Positions 52,101-59,717 of a stretch of 64,000 nucleotides of DNA are shown here, in pieces. Origin of the DNA: Stagnihabitans sp038231395 (GTDB lineage Bacteria; Pseudomonadota; Alphaproteobacteria; Rhodobacterales; Rhodobacteraceae); NCBI GenBank assembly GCA_038231395.1, contig JBBRLL010000016.1:17893-81892 (forward strand), written 5' to 3'. A program made the translations under genes and the position numbers. Each line of letters begins with the position of its first letter. The stretch's first letter is position 1. Under the pieces are notes generated by a model, which was not told where the DNA came from, searched no databases, and saw only the letters and a program-made list of their open reading frames with translations.

Positions 52101-54532
52101 CCGCGCCCAAGCTGGAATTTCCGGTTGAAGCGCTGGAGTTTCCGAATGACTTTGGCGGCTTTGCCGACGATGGACGCACCTATGTCATTCGCTTGCGACA
52201 CGGACAGGCAACGCCACATCCTTGGCTGAACATCATCGCGCGCGATGGCTTCGGGTTCCATGTTTCAGCGGAAGGGGCGGGTTATACTTGGGCTGCCAAT
52301 TCGCGGGATTACCAGATCAGTCCGTGGTCGAATGACCCGGTCAGCAACCCTGCCGGTGAGGGGATCGTCATTCGTGACCGTCTGTCTGGCCGCAGCGCCA
52401 CGCCCTTTGCAACGCTGTCCGACGACCCGGACGCGCTTTACGAAACCCGGCACAGCCCCGGTCAATCCGTGTTCAGAACGACCACGCGCTGGTTGAACAT
52501 TGAGTCCGTGCAAGAGCTGAGTGCCGAAGGTCCGGCCAAGATCACCCAGCTGACCCTGCACAATCATGGTGACCGTCCGCTGGAACTGGATGTCCTTGCC
52601 TGGACAGACCTTGTGCTGGGCAACAACCGCGCCGCTGCCGCGCCCAAAATCCGGGTCCACCATGATGTAGCCCTGAACGCCTTGTGCGCTGTCAATCCAT
52701 GGAATGACGAATATCCCGACCGGATGACCGCTCTTGGGGCCAACCGCCCGATTGCCCGCCACCGCGCCACCCGTCGCGGACTGATCGACGCGTTCAGCGG
52801 AGCCCTGCTTCCCGGTAAATTCGACTGGCCCTCGGGCGACGGCGCGACCGAAACTTTGGGTGATCCCTGTCTTGCCATCACGACGAGGATCTCGCTGGCC
52901 CCTGGCGCAAGCGCAAACCTGACCTTTGCGCTCGCCGATGCGCCCATCGCAGCCATGCCCGCCCTGATGCGTCGCATCTTCCCGACCAGCGGCACCGTGC
53001 CCTTTGTCAAAGCGAAATCCGACGATTGGCACGCCATTCTGGACACGTTGCAGGTTCAGACCCCGGACCGGCGATTTGACATCATGATCAACACATGGCT
53101 GCCGTATCAGACGTTGTCGTGTCGCATCCATGGCCGTTCAGCCTTTTATCAGGCGTCGGGAGCTTACGGCTTTCGCGACCAGTTGCAGGACACCGCAGCG
53201 ATGATCCTGCAGGATCCCAAATTGGCGCGCGGTCAGGTCCTTGCCGCCGCTGGCCGGCAGTTTGTCGAGGGCGACGTGCAGCATTGGTGGCTACCGGCAA
53301 CAGGGGCGGGCGTCCGCACGTTGATCGCCGATGATGTCGTCTGGCTGGGGAATTGCACTGCGCGCTATGTCGCCATGACCGGCGATGTGGCCGTGCTGGA
53401 TGAACCCGTGCGCTATCTGGCCGGTGCCAAACTCGGGGTGGATCAACATGATGCCTTTTACACCCCGACCGAGGCCGACCTGACCGAAAGTTTGTACGAC
53501 CATTGTGCGCGCGCGCTTGATCTGGCGCTGGAGCGCACGGGTGTCGATGGCATCCCCCTGATGCTTGGTGGCGACTGGAATGATGGCATGAACCGTGTCG
53601 GCATTCTGGGCAAAGGCGAAAGCACATGGCTCGGCTGGTTTCTGTGCCAGACCATCGACGATTTTGCCCCGCTGGCAGAGGCGCGAGGGGATACGGTCCG
53701 TGCCAACCGCTGGCGTGCCCATCGGGACAGCGTTGCACAGGCGCTGGATGACAAATTCTGGGATGGTGCGTGGTATCGGCGCGGGACCTTCGACGATGGT
53801 ACTCCCTTGGGCAGCGATGGTGCCGCTGCGTGTAAAATCGACTCCATTGCGCAAACCTGGGCGTCGCTGTCCGGGGCTGCCCCGGCAGAGCGCGCGGATC
53901 AGGCGTTGAATGCGGCGCTGGCCCATCTGAAGGACGAAAGCGCCGGCATCATGCGCCTTTTCACGCCGGCATTCGACGGCAAAACCGGCCCTGATCCCGG
54001 TTACATCGCCGCCTATCCGCCGGGCGTGCGCGAGAATGGCGGCCAATACACGCATGCGGCGACGTGGATGATCTATGCTCTGGCCCGCGCCGGTCGCGGC
54101 AACGATGCTCATGCCTTGTTCGACTTGATCAACCCGATCAGCCATGCGTTGACCCGTGCCGATGCCAACCGCTACCGTGTTGAGCCCTATGTGGTTGCCG
54201 CCGATATTTATGGGGAGGGCACCAAGACCGGGCGGGGCGGCTGGACGTGGTATACGGGCGCTGCAGGCTGGCTTTATCGCGCGGGTGTCGAAGGCATCCT
54301 TGGCATCAGTTTGCAGGCCGGGGTGCTGACTGTCTCGCCCGTACTTCCCGACAGTTGGTCGGGCTACAGTGCCACCGTGCGTCGCGGCGGAAAGACGCAG
54401 CATATTTCCGTGCGGCGTGACGGCACGGGAGTAGTGGTGGAAATAGATGGCAAACCTGTGCGCGGTGGTGACGCGAACCGGACCAAGGCCGGTGTTCTGG
54501 GAGCGAAGGGGTCTTTGGCACAAATCGGCTGA
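46142..54532 (+). CDS. ndvB: Cyclic beta-1,2-glucan synthase (NdvB/ChvB type)
   Basis: 2796 residues, the normal giant size of NdvB. Membrane helices lie near residues 378-438, 775-816 and 903-948. Between them is the GT84 glycosyltransferase domain: FALLSDW, TLDADTRLTRGSV (~589), HDLLEGSLARAALVTDVQFVEDFPVQYHVD (~705) and RWARGDWQLLPY. A glucoamylase-like domain follows (YSTADLSVLQPQYISSVDSGNLAGHL), then two beta-sandwich modules and a C-terminal GH94 phosphorylase domain with QASGAYGFRDQLQD (~2330) and catalytic GGDWNDGMNRVG (~2476). The protein starts, elongates, trims and cyclises periplasmic beta-1,2-glucan, which serves in osmotic adaptation and host interaction. No NdvA exporter gene is adjacent. 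The start at 46142 follows GAGGG; a start at 46118 is possible. Confidence 0.93.
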   Translation: MSGEANGMPIRSEFWQGGTLREVGADLAGLKALDLISYHPFRLSARIDDNRAAVRQTYLRLLAQTGPTVLVTPAAEWLLDNHHIVDETFRHLRRDLSVRVYRELPTVKLASGEAVPRTLALVWTYVAVSNSDLGLSSLAELVEGFQTVSPLTIGEVWSVPALLRFVLLENLRRLADRIDAARQARARANGLADSLAATRNVAPAMLAEHARDRGDESFASQLLYRLRESDDAGMAALHWLEQGMAEAGMTPDQAIAKEQSNQSSGNVTVGNIIRSLKAIDDIDWLAWFEQVSRVDAILNRDPNYALLDKATRNHYRTQIERIARRSTKTESEVAAMVATASDQDPGVALTGAGRLGLEQACGYRPTVREHVLRFYRGLGWLGVAFPCVVVTLLTAFAMATLAQVSLPLSVVWVLLALLPATDAAMSLVHFLAARLIPAAQLPGFDYSGDIPETARTIVVIPCLLTNRDDIDDLIRNLELHYLANPKGAVSFALLSDWVDAPRESRADDADLLDHAKAGIDDLADRYSHDGGRRFFLLHRARLYNPGEAVWMGWERKRGKLVELNSLLRDDEDTSFVETGARPEGHFKYVITLDADTRLTRGSVPAMVGKLAHPVNRAVIGPKGKITSGYGILQPRVTPSLTTGADASIFQRIFSTNRGLDPYVFTVSDLYQDLLGEGNFTGKGIYDIDAFRAATDGAIDENAVLSHDLLEGSLARAALVTDVQFVEDFPVQYHVDAARLHRWARGDWQLLPYIFGRNTRLNGLARLKMIDNLRRSLVPIGWVAASVFGWLTLRPAGALHWQAALLATLIAGPTLSFLNGLAPRDPSVRWGLHLRTLADEAVDFAALTLFRVAFLADWAAIMADAIVRTIYRVFVSRKHLLEWRTASQVAASGTGSVAHYLRRMAASVALGAAAIAVTALINPQALTIAFPIAALWIAAPIIAWLISRTEESIDHLDISPSDATDLRRIARLTWWFFEDFVTPASHHLPPDNFQDTPARKIAERTSPTNIGLYLLSVVSAREFGWISQRNAADRIEATLTTIEALPKYRGHLFNWYSTADLSVLQPQYISSVDSGNLAGHLVSLSAALRQWAEGPSVHLPPDARGIGDVLDVVRHQVGAIPDDRRTLRPLRRRVEERIVGFAESYATYLAEPQLAPVRGINLTVIARDIEKLARALNAEVDTEAVSDLVRWSGSLIATCQAVIEDTSGDLSNAAAMQSRLGSLAERARALAFAMDFAFLMDPAKRLLTVGYNVDGGKADPSCYDLLASEARLASFFAIAKGDLPNEHWFRLGRPVTSTRTSGVLLSWSGSMFEYLMPLLVMKERVGSVLHQSDVAAIRAQIDEARGTGRPWGVSESAMNARDAEMNYQYYAFGVAKLALKRGRSDDHVVAPYSTVLAAQIFPRQSVQNLARLNALGALGPHGYFDAVDMTRDRMPDGVDHVVVRSVMAHHQGMIIVAVANAVMEGIHRDRFHADPVVQAAELLLQEKAPREIVPVTRAAKLGAGATAEMMASQSTQTTVSDPARAERAVGLLSNGSYARMLTASGAGWSHFGDTAVTRWRPDPTCEMDGSFIFLRDLVTNRWWSATAAPKSAPDEVARTIFSDHKAEFLKTVGTIETHLETIVATEANAEGSRLTIRNKGSQTRSIEVTTYGEIVMDVAAADRAHPAFSKMFVQTHISPDRTTITATRNLRDPGPQLHLAHMLVGPGPGRSVQAETDRRAFIGRGRNLATAIAFEPEATLAGEDGFTLDPCYALRRTLRIAPGKDVVLNIWTIVAADETALQSALDHYRNPATFDHESRLGWTRSQIELRRANSSLEEIAVFREAARHLLFPDQRLGAHEDGAGRQSALWPLGISGDNPIITLRIDTESDLPIARKSLRLIDYLRGKGVKADLVLLNEQTTGYVQDLQNALTLIVDQSFRLVSPAVSKSVHLLRRDMVPPVTVQNLLASAQIVLHARNGTWSEQFSRLPRNTPVAPVLLLLPPQSINTAPKLEFPVEALEFPNDFGGFADDGRTYVIRLRHGQATPHPWLNIIARDGFGFHVSAEGAGYTWAANSRDYQISPWSNDPVSNPAGEGIVIRDRLSGRSATPFATLSDDPDALYETRHSPGQSVFRTTTRWLNIESVQELSAEGPAKITQLTLHNHGDRPLELDVLAWTDLVLGNNRAAAAPKIRVHHDVALNALCAVNPWNDEYPDRMTALGANRPIARHRATRRGLIDAFSGALLPGKFDWPSGDGATETLGDPCLAITTRISLAPGASANLTFALADAPIAAMPALMRRIFPTSGTVPFVKAKSDDWHAILDTLQVQTPDRRFDIMINTWLPYQTLSCRIHGRSAFYQASGAYGFRDQLQDTAAMILQDPKLARGQVLAAAGRQFVEGDVQHWWLPATGAGVRTLIADDVVWLGNCTARYVAMTGDVAVLDEPVRYLAGAKLGVDQHDAFYTPTEADLTESLYDHCARALDLALERTGVDGIPLMLGGDWNDGMNRVGILGKGESTWLGWFLCQTIDDFAPLAEARGDTVRANRWRAHRDSVAQALDDKFWDGAWYRRGTFDDGTPLGSDGAAACKIDSIAQTWASLSGAAPAERADQALNAALAHLKDESAGIMRLFTPAFDGKTGPDPGYIAAYPPGVRENGGQYTHAATWMIYALARAGRGNDAHALFDLINPISHALTRADANRYRVEPYVVAADIYGEGTKTGRGGWTWYTGAAGWLYRAGVEGILGISLQAGVLTVSPVLPDSWSGYSATVRRGGKTQHISVRRDGTGVVVEIDGKPVRGGDANRTKAGVLGAKGSLAQIG

Positions 54533-54813
54533 TGGCCGTCATTTGGTGAAACCGGCGAGGCAGCGCGGAGGCATGAGCAGTCTGAACGCGCTGAGGTAGA
54601 AGACCCGGAACTGGCCGACGCAAACCAAGGCGCGGGTGATTGGGTTTGAAGCCGGGATGATTTAGGCGGCCAAGCCGACCGGCAAGCGAAGGTTACAACC
54701 GGTCGGTAGCGGAGACGCGGATCGGAAAACAGTCCGGGGGATTGTTGAATAGGTCGTGAACTTATCAGTCACTTGGCACCAGGCGATCGGCGGTGCTGTT
54801 GGATACATTGCGC

Positions 54814-54994
54814 GAACCTGCCGGGCCAGCGGCCCATGGCGCGGACCCTTGATTGTCAGGTCGCGGAGTTCCAGGTTCGTGTCGCCGTCCTGAACGGTTT
54901 TGCTGCGCTTGGCATTCCGGTCACGAAGGTCGCGGGATGGGTCTTTCTCCGAGAAGGGGGCAGTCCGGCCCTCAACCGTTTTATGCAACAATTC
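54814..54994 (+). pseudogene. IS5-family transposase tail and right end (type B), decayed
   Basis: From 54836 the frame reads MARTLDCQVAEFQVRVAVLNGFAALGIPVTKVAG, the C-terminus of the same transposase as at 63178-63612. The stop has mutated to TGG. Nucleotide similarity to that copy extends from about 54814 through the terminal repeat (TTTTATGCAACA, 54980-54990). Everything upstream has been deleted. Confidence 0.75.
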
Positions 54995-55097
54995 CCATTT
55001 GGGCGGCCAAATTTCGCGCGCTGCGCCTGTAGCACCGGGGCGGATCCGGCGACTTCTTGCCGAACGGACCTATTCGCCAAATTTCCGCCGCCAGAGA

Positions 55098-55122
55098 GGA
55101 ACCATAGGCCCTGCAATCGGTT
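55098..55122 (+). promoter_or_regulatory. Probable EcfG promoter of the small charged protein gene
   Basis: GGAAC at 55098-55102, 16-base spacer, GGTT at 55119-55122 (one mismatch). It is 54 bases before the start of the 63-residue protein gene. Confidence 0.55.
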
Positions 55123-55176
55123 GTTCTGACAGGCTGGCACTGCGCCGCCCAGAAACGATGACGAGGAGGTACTCAA

Positions 55177-55368
55177 ATGGCCGAAACGAAAACCGACGCA
55201 AAAACCGACACGAAGCACGACCGCAAAAGCCCAACTCCGTCAAGCAAACAGGCTTCCGGAAGTGATGAAGGTGGCAAATCCACCGGCAAAACGGAAGGCA
55301 AATCCAACAAGACTTCCGCCGAAAGCGGCGATGTCAAGACTGACAGCACCCGCGCCAAGTCGCGTTAA
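55177..55368 (+). CDS. Small, highly charged, probably disordered protein
   Basis: 63 residues made almost entirely of Lys, Ser, Thr, Asp, Glu and Gly (AETKTDAKTDTKHDRKS..), with no hydrophobic core and no signal peptide. Such composition is typical of intrinsically disordered stress or desiccation proteins. The ribosome site GAGGAGG is strong, a candidate EcfG promoter is just upstream, and a YciF-like stress gene follows after 65 bases, so the small frame is probably real. Confidence 0.65.
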   Translation: MAETKTDAKTDTKHDRKSPTPSSKQASGSDEGGKSTGKTEGKSNKTSAESGDVKTDSTRAKSR

Positions 55369-55433
55369 CGCATCATCGCCGTCCCGCAGCGAAAGCGGGC
55401 AGGTATCACTTCACTTCAGAACTGGAGAACATC

Positions 55434-55928
55434 ATGGTCGAGAAAACCCTTGAAACACTTTTCATCGATACGCTGAAGGACATCTATTATGCGGAGCGCC
55501 AGATCCTGAAGGCGTTGCCGAAAATGGAGCGCGCCGCACAATCGCCTGCGTTGAAAGACGCCTTTCGGGGTCATCGCGAGGAAACCGAAGGTCAGGTTGA
55601 ACGCCTGCAAAAGGTCTTTGAGATGGTCGGCAAACGGGCGCAAGCCAAGACTTGCCCGGCGATCCTTGGCATCCTTGAAGAAGGCGACGAACTGATCGCG
55701 GAGTATAGCGGCAGCCCGGCGATAGATGCCGCCTTGACAGGCATTGCGCAAGCGGTCGAGCACTACGAGATGGCACGGTATGGCGCGCTCTGCACTTGGG
55801 CCGGCGCTCTTGGACACAATGATGCCGTTACCCTGCTGCAAACGACATTGGATCAGGAAAAGAACGCCGACAAGAAGCTGACCACCATCGCGTCGGAAGT
55901 CAACGCGACGGCCATCGCGGCAGAATAA
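55434..55928 (+). CDS. DUF892/YciE-YciF-type ferritin-like stress protein
   Basis: 164 residues with the YciF pattern: TLETLFIDTLKDIYYAERQILKALPKMERAAQSPALKDAF, REETEGQVERLQKVFEMVGKRAQAKTCPAILGILEEGDELI, AVEHYEMARYGALCTWA, LLQTTLDQEKNADKKLT. The Glu and His residues fit a di-iron four-helix bundle. Homologues are induced by osmotic and general stress. GGAG is next to the ATG. It probably shares regulation with the upstream small protein. Confidence 0.88.
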   Translation: MVEKTLETLFIDTLKDIYYAERQILKALPKMERAAQSPALKDAFRGHREETEGQVERLQKVFEMVGKRAQAKTCPAILGILEEGDELIAEYSGSPAIDAALTGIAQAVEHYEMARYGALCTWAGALGHNDAVTLLQTTLDQEKNADKKLTTIASEVNATAIAAE

Positions 55929-55944
55929 GCCTACTGAAACAAGG

Positions 55945-55980
55945 GCTCCCCGCCACGTGCGGGGCGTCCGGTTTTCCTGC
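55945..55980 (+). terminator. Probable terminator after the YciF-like gene
   Basis: CCCCGC (55948-55953) and GCGGGG (55959-55964) form a short stem with a five-base loop; a TTTT follows at 55972-55975. The arms are short, so confidence is moderate. Confidence 0.45.
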
Positions 55981-56187
55981 CCGGTTTTCGTGAATGAGAG
56001 ATTTCGATGTCGAACGGCAGGCCCAAGAAATCCTTCTCATACGGCAGTCTTGTCGGGGTGATCGCCGATCATGCCTGACGCAACGTCGACCTGTTGCGGT
56101 TGAAACAAGATGATGCCCTGCCACGCCGATATGGCCGAGCCTCATCAGCCCGCTGGTTTTGAATCCTGAGGCGTCGTGGCCAGACTG

Positions 56188-57324
56188 TCAGCGCTTGGTG
56201 TGTTGCAGAAAAAAACGCACCATTTCGCGGGAGGCATTGGGGCCTTTTGGGTCAGTGTAGGTGCCGCTGGTGTGGCCGCCGGACCATGCGTGCGAGGCTT
56301 GCTCGACCTCCCAATATTCGGCAATTGTGCTTCCATCGGCGGCGGTGTGCACGGTTTGACGGTAGCTGTGACCGTTTGGTGTCGCGCCGCGTCTGGTTGT
56401 TCGGGTCATGGCTGATTGACGGGGCAGCATCTGTTCAATGACAGCCGTGCCGTTGTCAGGATGGACAGTGGCGTCGGCAAGGCCATGAAACGCAATAATC
56501 GGGACCGGGGTGCGTAGAACATGGCCGGACGCGCCGCTGCGCATAGCGGAAAAGGCCGAGACGACGTCATGCGCAGACCCGACAGGCAGGCCAGAATGGA
56601 CGCCAACTGCGCTGAAAATGTCCGGGTACGCGGTGGCAGCGATAGCTGCGGCAGCGGCACCTGCACTGAGGCCCGCTATATAGACTCGCGAAGGGTCGGC
56701 GGGGTAGTCCCGCAGGACGCCGCGTGTAAGTGCCGCGATAATCGCAGGCTCGCCCTGGTCGCGCGATTGATCTCCGGGCCGAAACCAGTTCCAGCATTTC
56801 TGGGCGTTGGCACCAGAGGGTTGGGCGGGGTAAGCCACCATGCAGCCAAATTCCTCTGCCAGCAGGTTCATGCCGGTTCCTGCGGCAAAATCCTCGGGCG
56901 ACTGGGTACAGCCGTGCAGCATGACGATCAACGGCATGGGAGTTTGCGCGGGTTTGGCGGGGATATAAAGCCGGTAGTCGCGGTGCCCGTGGGGGGATGT
57001 GTGCGACAGACTGAGGAATTGCGCGCCAGAGGGAAGTGGCTCAGGGGACGACCGGGTTATCGTCGTACCAGGCATCCCACCAGCGGCAATTTTGCGCAGG
57101 GTTTCGGCCAGTCCAGTACGACGTGGTCTGATGGGCATCTTGGGTTGCGGTGCATGGTCGTCAAGCCTTGTAAACTCGCCTTCGATTGCCCCACTTGCAA
57201 GGGTGTCTGCCAACGGTGTTGAAGGGCGGAGGGAGGCTTGAATAAGGGCCGTCGCGTCGTGCAACTTGCCTGATTTGGTAAGTGCGGTGATTTTGGCCAT
57301 GGTTGTAGAGAGGGCGCTTTTCAT
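56188..57324 (-). CDS. PHB depolymerase-family esterase (feruloyl/PHB esterase-like)
   Basis: About 378 residues. The alpha/beta hydrolase core has RDYRLYIPAK, VMLHGCTQSPEDFAAGTGMN, CWNWFRPGDQ, the lipase box GLSAGAAAAA, and the expected Asp/His region (ADATVHPDNG, SHAWSGG). There is an N-terminal extension of about 120 residues (KITALTKSGKLHDATALIQASL) seen in proteins annotated as intracellular-type poly(3-hydroxybutyrate) esterases; no signal peptide is visible. The ATG at 57324 is chosen because the frame upstream enters the CopG-like gene. It is co-oriented with that gene, 22 bases after its stop. Confidence 0.82.
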   Translation of the reverse strand: MKSALSTTMAKITALTKSGKLHDATALIQASLRPSTPLADTLASGAIEGEFTRLDDHAPQPKMPIRPRRTGLAETLRKIAAGGMPGTTITRSSPEPLPSGAQFLSLSHTSPHGHRDYRLYIPAKPAQTPMPLIVMLHGCTQSPEDFAAGTGMNLLAEEFGCMVAYPAQPSGANAQKCWNWFRPGDQSRDQGEPAIIAALTRGVLRDYPADPSRVYIAGLSAGAAAAAIAATAYPDIFSAVGVHSGLPVGSAHDVVSAFSAMRSGASGHVLRTPVPIIAFHGLADATVHPDNGTAVIEQMLPRQSAMTRTTRRGATPNGHSYRQTVHTAADGSTIAEYWEVEQASHAWSGGHTSGTYTDPKGPNASREMVRFFLQHTKR

Positions 57325-57346
57325 TTGGGGTCTTTCAGATTTGGGG

Positions 57347-57751
57347 TCAGGTGGTGCGGTCGGCAAGCGCGGCTTTGACCGCGTCACTGGCTTGCAGAGC
57401 GCCCAGAACGGCGAGGGCAGAGATGGTCTGGCGGGCTAAGGCGGCAGTGACATCGGGGGCGATGACGGCAAGACCCAGCACCCGGATGTCGAGCATTTCA
57501 CCCGTGGCCAAGGCGGCACTCAGATCGGCAGAAGTGATCGTGCGAATGCCGAGATCAATGCTTTTTCGGGTGATGACCTTGCGGACGGTGTCGGCGTGCC
57601 GCTCGATCTGGTTGCGGATGGCCGTGCGGATGAAATCGGTCCGGTTGGCATAAAAGCCTTCCTGCACCAACAGTTCGATCTGGCCCAGATCGACGAAGCC
57701 CAGATTGATCGTGATCTTTTCGGAGTCTGTCTGTTTGGGCATTGCGGGCAT
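57347..57751 (-). CDS. CopG/ribbon-helix-helix-type regulator
   Basis: About 134 residues with SEKITINLGFVDLGQIELLVQEGFYANRTDFIRTAIRNQIERH at the N-terminus, a ribbon-helix-helix DNA-binding domain, followed by a helical tail. The same kind of regulator is often found next to PHB-depolymerase-like esterases. The start at 57751 is chosen over 57811. It probably regulates itself and the downstream esterase. Confidence 0.75.
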   Translation of the reverse strand: MPAMPKQTDSEKITINLGFVDLGQIELLVQEGFYANRTDFIRTAIRNQIERHADTVRKVITRKSIDLGIRTITSADLSAALATGEMLDIRVLGLAVIAPDVTAALARQTISALAVLGALQASDAVKAALADRTT

Positions 57752-57906
57752 TGGGTCGGCCTTTCTACCATCTGCTGGGATGGTATATGGATGCTTTCGT
57801 GTGATGCGCAAGGGGTGTCCGTTAAAGGACTGCGGGTTTTGCCCTTGGGGCGGCGTACCTTTCTATCAGCGACATCGACGATTTTGCCGGGAAGTCGTCT
57901 GATCAG

Positions 57907-57931
57907 GGAACCAAATAGACAATTATTTGTT
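57907..57931 (+). promoter_or_regulatory. Probable EcfG promoter of the small peptide/PhnA-like genes
   Basis: GGAAC at 57907-57911, 16-base spacer, TGTT at 57928-57931 (one mismatch), 85 bases before the 24-residue membrane peptide gene. Confidence 0.5.
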
Positions 57932-58015
57932 ACCACTACGAAACACGGTGTTTCAGTCAAATACTGCACCTGACCGCCCTTGGGTCGGCAGATGCATCAG
58001 CACACGGGGTCACAC

Positions 58016-58090
58016 ATGAACAGTATCATCTACTTGGTCGGCTTGGTCGTCGTCGTCCTCTTTGTCCTTTCCCTTCTTGGACTGCGGTGA
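58016..58090 (+). CDS. 24-residue single-pass membrane peptide
   Basis: ATG at 58016 opens 24 codons: a polar start (MNSI), a continuous hydrophobic run of about 18 residues rich in Val and Leu, and a short end GLR, then TGA. Eight bases later comes the start of a polytopic membrane protein. The composition, the position in a probable stress transcript and the immediate proximity of the next gene argue that it is real. The ribosome site is weak (GGGG). No function is known to me. Confidence 0.55.
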   Translation: MNSIIYLVGLVVVVLFVLSLLGLR

Positions 58091-58098
58091 GGTCCGGA

Positions 58099-59064
58099 AT
58101 GGAAAATCGTGAACAGATGTCTGTCGGTCGGGTGACCGCTGATGCAGGCGCCTTTGCCATGTCGGACCGGCACTATATGGATTGGCCGGCGATTTTTGGC
58201 GGTGTTGCCGTGGCTTTGGCCATAGGTGTGCTGGCCGCGGGCTTTGGTGCCGCCTTGGGCCTGAGCGCAGTTTCAGCGCGCGAAGGGGCTGGGTCGGGCA
58301 AGCTGGGTCTGATCCTGTCGGTCGTGTGGATCGTGCTGAGCATGGTCAGCGCCTATGCGGCGGGCGGATATATCGCTGGCCGGATGCGGCGGCGGGTTGA
58401 CGCAGCGGTCAAGGATGAAGTGACGGTACGCGATGGCATGAACGGTCTGGTCGTGTGGGCGCTTGGCATCGTGATCAGCGCCATGCTGTTGGGATCTGCT
58501 ATCGGCACCACACTGCGGACGGTTGGCAATGTGGCCTCGGTCGCCGGAAGTGCTGTGGCCCAGGTTGCAGGCAGTGCGGCGTCAGGTGCCATGACGGCTG
58601 CGGCGGGTCTGGTGCCCGATGGTGTCAAAGCTGATCCGATGGGGTTTGTGACCAACACCATGCTACGGCCAGCGACGGTGCAGGCCGGGACAGAGGCATC
58701 GGATGCCACCGCTATTTTGGGCAATCTGGCCGCGACTGGCGAGATTTCGGACGCGGATCGGGCTTATCTGGTGCAAGTGACGATGTCGCGCGCAGGGTTG
58801 AGCGCTGCAGACGCCAAGGCTCGGGTGGATGCAGCCGTGACGGCCACTCAAGCGGCACGTGACAAGGCCACGGCGGCTGTTGCCGATGCCGAGAAAGCTG
58901 CCCGGGATGCGGCAGAGACGGCCCGCAAAAGTGCCATCCTGACCGCGTTCCTGCTGACGGCGATGTCACTGGTGGCGGGCGTGGCCGCGTACATCGCCGC
59001 CGTAAAGGGTGGGCGTGACCGCGATGAAGGCCGTGTCTTCAGCGGCTTTGCCTACCGAAAGTAA
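58099..59064 (+). CDS. PhnA-like polytopic membrane protein
   Basis: 321 residues. TM segments are at about 30-55 (WPAIFGGVAVALAIGVLAAGFGAALGL), 70-95 (LGLILSVVWIVLSMVSAYAAGGYIAG), 118-145 and near the C-terminus (ILTAFLLTAMSLVAGVAAYIAAV). Between the third and last is an Ala/Thr-rich amphipathic region with likely coiled coil (AATQAARDKATAAVADAEKAARDAAETARK). I associate this arrangement with proteins labelled PhnA-like in rhizobia; the name does not imply phosphonate metabolism. The ATG follows GAGG. It probably shares the upstream EcfG-like promoter. Confidence 0.68.
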   Translation: MENREQMSVGRVTADAGAFAMSDRHYMDWPAIFGGVAVALAIGVLAAGFGAALGLSAVSAREGAGSGKLGLILSVVWIVLSMVSAYAAGGYIAGRMRRRVDAAVKDEVTVRDGMNGLVVWALGIVISAMLLGSAIGTTLRTVGNVASVAGSAVAQVAGSAASGAMTAAAGLVPDGVKADPMGFVTNTMLRPATVQAGTEASDATAILGNLAATGEISDADRAYLVQVTMSRAGLSAADAKARVDAAVTATQAARDKATAAVADAEKAARDAAETARKSAILTAFLLTAMSLVAGVAAYIAAVKGGRDRDEGRVFSGFAYRK

Positions 59065-59071
59065 AAAAACC

Positions 59072-59103
59072 ACCTGCCGCTGGAGGATGCTTTGGCGGCA
59101 GGT
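59072..59103 (-). terminator. Hairpin with T tract on the minus strand
   Basis: ACCTGCCGC (59072-59080) and GCGGCAGGT (59095-59103) form a nine-bp stem. The T7 tract is on the minus-strand side (59064-59070), so it is a better terminator for leftward than for rightward transcription, although it sits just after the rightward PhnA-like gene. Confidence 0.45.
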
Positions 59104-59282
59104 AAAGCGAACCGGGACCTATGGCCCGGCGAAGCCGCTTTAAAACCGGTGGGGCGACAAGGGTGTTTTTGCCCGGATGATAGAAGGCCTTGCATCACAA
59201 GTGGCGGTTCCAGTGAGCGTCATGATCGACGCGACTGATCTGACGGTGCATCTCAAGCCGGAAGTCCCGCAGCAAGCCGGTG

Positions 59283-59501
59283 AAACACGACCAACGCCGC
59301 TACAAATGCCGCAACCGCATTCAGATCATGTTCGGTCGACTTCAGGATTGGCCAATCGTCGGGAAAACAGGCCCCCGGACTGTTTTCTGATCCTCCTCAT
59401 GGGTTGCCACCCGCTACGACCGTTGCGCAATTGTCTTTCTGTCAGCCGTCGCACTGGTCGAAACCGCGATGTTCTGGCTATGCACCGAGAACGAGCCCTG
59501 A
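59283..59501 (+). pseudogene. IS5-family transposase C-terminal remnant (type A), interrupted
   Basis: The frame reads KHDQRRYKCRNRIQIMFGRLQDW, then 51 bases of unrelated sequence with an in-frame TGA, then VATRYDRCAIVFLSAVALVETAMFWLCTENEP-stop. The two blocks are the usual contiguous GRLKDWRRVATRYDRC region of the transposase, so this is the same kind of scrap as at 37039-37146 plus a small insertion. Confidence 0.75.
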
Positions 59502-59717
59502 CCCTAACCAGCAATGAACGTTCGCGGAATTCACAGAGATGCCGTTTTCGGGCGGTTCTTCTGCGTGACATGCCCTCACAAACAGTAGGCTGAACGGTTG
59601 ATTTTGTGTCGACCAGCGGGGGTTCGCTAATTTAGGTTAGCATTGCTTGGTTCGTCGGGAATTATACCTTCGTTTCCAGCTCCGGTTCACGGAGCAAGGT
59701 GTTCAGGAGAGTGTTCG

